From Candidatus Poribacteria bacterium (GTDB lineage: Bacteria > Poribacteria > WGA-4E > WGA-3G), in contig JAAXGN010000122.1 in NCBI GenBank assembly GCA_012267415.1, forward strand, positions 62,001 to 126,000: a stretch of 64,000 bases of DNA, written 5' to 3'. A program made the position numbers and the translations under genes. The notes under the pieces were generated by a model, which was given only the letters and a program-made list of their open reading frames with translations, was not told the DNA's origin and made no database searches. The number at the start of each line of letters is the position of its first letter. Within the stretch, counting starts at the first letter, position 1. This document shows positions 61,683-64,000 of the stretch, in pieces.

Positions 61683-64000
61683 TTAGAAACTATAGCCAAC
61701 TTTAGCATACCAGAACGCACCGTCAAACCCGAAAGGACTAAATTGACCATATTTATTGCCAATGTTGCCGGATTTCGGATTTTCATCGGGATATTGATTT
61801 AGTACATTGTTACCACCCACTGTAATGGCTATGCCGCTATCAGAGGTATAGGTTACTTCAAGATCGACGGTAAACTTGGCTGTGTAAGTTTCATCATCCT
61901 CGGAATCATACCAATCGCTGAAGTAATTAAGCCGTCCAAGTGCACCGATTTTCTCATTGAGAGGTTGCAGAACTGTCAAACTTGCTCTGTGTTGTGGCAG
62001 GTTCTCTTCAAGTTCTTTGATACGATGGTCTACATTATCAACCAAACCTTTTAGGGTGAGAATTTCGGTCTCTTCGTCAGTTCTATCAGCAGCAGCTTTA
62101 TCGGCAATAGCTTGAATTCTGGCGTTGTCTGCTAAACCTTCTTCAGCTATACCGAGTCCTTCCAAATCCTCAATCCATTGCACCCGTTGGTCATTATTTG
62201 TAACAGTGGTTCTTGTATAGTTATACACACCACTTACAGTACCTGTCAGGGATGGGATGGGTGCCGTGATGACGATGTCAATCCCTTGTGTTGTGGTATC
62301 AAAATCGTTGGTAAAGAAGCGAAATTCCTGCAAGTTTGCTGCACTGGTTACGCCTTCTCTAATGAGATCATCTTTTTGCTGTTCAGTTAATCCAAAGTCT
62401 TGAGAGAGCGCGAGACGGTCTTTCATACGAATATCAAAGAAGTCCACAGTGAAGTCTACATCTACCAATTTAGCCGTGAAACCACCTGTGAAGTTATTTG
62501 ACTTTTCGGGATCAAGCGCGTTATCCTCCTTCCCTGTTACGACTGCAACAGCAGGATTAGTAGAAGGGATAGTACCGTTGTTGACCAGATCGTTCTTAGC
62601 GAAATTGAATTCAGTCGTAACGTTAAAAGCGTTCTGCTGACCCGGTGTCGGTGCCCGGAATCCACTGCTGTAACTACCCCGGAATTTCATATTTTCAGTG
62701 ATTCCGTAATTAGTTGCCACTTTGAAATTGACTGTACTGCCGAAATCTTCAAAGTCCTCACCGCGTACAGCAAGAGCAAGGAGCCAGTTATCAATCGGTC
62801 TGATTTCACTTTCAAGGTAAGCAGCAACATTAAAACGTGTCCAGACAGGCAATAGGACTAAATCCTGAGAACCCGTTTGATGCAGCACTGAACCCTTGAC
62901 TTGCCAGAGGTCCGATCTGATAAGATTCTCTCTGTCCCTCTGCAATTTCAAAACCTTCGTTTCGGTATTCAAGACCGGATGCAAGGAATACCAATTCGTG
63001 TAACGGGTATGTTACATCAAGGTTAAGGTTGTAGTTGGTCTGAATATAGTCGCCTGGATCAAATTCGGTGGGTGTATCGGGACCGAGGGAAGCATTCACG
63101 GTGTTGAAGATGAAGAAATCAGCGTGGTTTCTACCGAAATACGCGCTGAGGTCCCAGGAGACCGGTTCTCCTAAAGATTCTTCTAACATCTCACCTTTTA
63201 CGCCGATTAAAACTGAACTATCTATCATAAATGCGCCGAAGCGGGGGGTAAATCCGCCTGGGAACATTTCTTGGAACGTAAATAAGTTCGGGTCGTTTCT
63301 AACCGCGGTTAACATTTCTTGGTCAGGGACGTTGTCAACTATTGGAATGTCGTCAGCCGTAGCATCAGCACCTTCTTCTAACCCGGACAAGTTTCCGACG
63401 AGTAGCGTTTCGCCACTATCAGAACTAAATACCGCACCACGTGTATTGGGATTCCTAAAATAGAAACCACCTTCAACGCGTTTGCTTGCATAGTTAGCGT
63501 GTCCGTAGAAATCAAGTGCATCTGAGAGTGTACTGCCGTAGTTTGCGAAGAACTTCAGATCACTTTCCACGATAGGTTGTCCCCATATCTGTGCTGGGTT
63601 TCTGACATTCGTATTTCCAGCCATCTCTAATGCTTTTGCATCATCTCGTTGAACAGAACGGACTGTTGGGTCTGATCCGCCACGTTCAAGACTCAGGTTG
63701 ATCCAGGTGTCTGGCGTTCCTAAACCGATGTTTCCAGCGATTGAGAACTGTCGTCCATCTCCGTATTGATAGATACCGGGTTTAAATTCAAGACTTCCAC
63801 CTTCGTAATCATCTCTGAGTTGGAAGTTCATCACGCCAGCGATTGCATCTGACCCGTATTGTGCGGATGCACCGTCGCGCAGCACTTCAACCTGTCTTAG
63901 AGCGATAGCTGGTATAGGCGAAAGATCGGGACCTTGTGCACCATCAGCCAGACCGTTTCCGAGCCAGTGTATAACAGCAGCACGGTGCCGCCGTTTGTTG
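61683..64000 (-). CDS. TonB-dependent outer membrane receptor, partial, disrupted by +1 frameshift
   Basis: The gene runs off the right edge, with the visible N-terminal part being the plug domain (GLADGAQGPDLSPIPAIALR, QVEVLRDGASAQYGSDAIAG). The barrel follows, ending FDGAFWYAKVGYSF with the terminal Phe of outer membrane proteins. The frame changes at a run of four T on the minus strand (62832-62835 on the plus strand): GAC ACG TTT TAA is read where GAC ACG TTT AAT (D-T-F-N, then VAAYLESEI) would join both parts. So one extra T gives a stop at once. Two ORFs (63885 and earlier, to 62830; and 62984 to 61683) are the halves. Its ligand is unknown; the binding-protein gene lies downstream but is separated by a terminator. 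Confidence 0.8.

Overview
The window looks like a chromosomal segment from a Gram-negative, AT-leaning environmental bacterium. CMP-Kdo synthesis (KdsB), a TonB-dependent receptor and an Omp85-type barrel all point to an LPS-bearing outer membrane. The gene content (two formylglycine sulfatases, xylose-isomerase-like barrels, LamG, lamin-tail, C-type-lectin and WD40 secreted proteins, two RAYT transposases and abundant short palindromic repeats) is what I associate with Candidatus Poribacteria or a similar sponge- or particle-associated lineage. That assignment is inference from gene style, not from a marker gene. No rRNA or tRNA gene was recognised.

Layout. 0-1.2 kb: tail of a PcfJ-like protein and a methyltransferase. 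1.2-8.2 kb: two von Willebrand A proteins flanking two paralogous lectin proteins. 8.4-12.3 kb: two sulfatases and a sugar-isomerase barrel. 12.4-16.3 kb: a tight operon of four membrane-associated proteins of unknown role. 16.3-18 kb: aroB-aroK. 18-24.4 kb: GNAT, small coiled protein, YqiJ-like/flotillin pair, family-39 glycosyltransferase. 24.5-30.3 kb: adenylate kinase, isomerase barrel, and a 1246-residue CBM9-POTRA-Omp85 fusion. 30.5-33.6 kb: a cas8-cas7-cas5 operon (type I-B, Cst1/Cst2/Cas5t style) with no cas3, cas1, cas2 or array; a cas6 lies alone at 48.7 kb. 34-41.7 kb: two RAYT transposases, each sitting among its own family of palindromes, with metalloproteases and a 14-repeat WD40 protein between them. 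41.7-48.2 kb: two lamin-tail surface proteins and a lipoprotein, all three with a disrupted frame. 50-57.5 kb: TRAP transporter permeases and a tight operon of sodium symporter, kdsB, pyrG and a LarA-like racemase. 57.7-64 kb: LamG protein, twin methyltransferases, a periplasmic binding lipoprotein and a partial, frameshifted TonB receptor.

Three themes stand out. First, the intergenic space is largely built from at least four palindrome families (called A, B, C, D here) and from small terminal-inverted-repeat elements with a palindrome core (called MITE-1, -2, -3 here); several supply stop codons to neighbouring genes, including cas5 and the glycosyltransferase. Second, five genes carry an in-frame stop, a single-base frameshift or a 14-bp tandem duplication; all five encode envelope or secreted proteins, while the housekeeping genes read through cleanly. 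Third, three secreted proteins of different architecture end in the same short C-terminal motif (K-L-x-T-T-W-x-x-L-K), a candidate sorting or anchoring signal.
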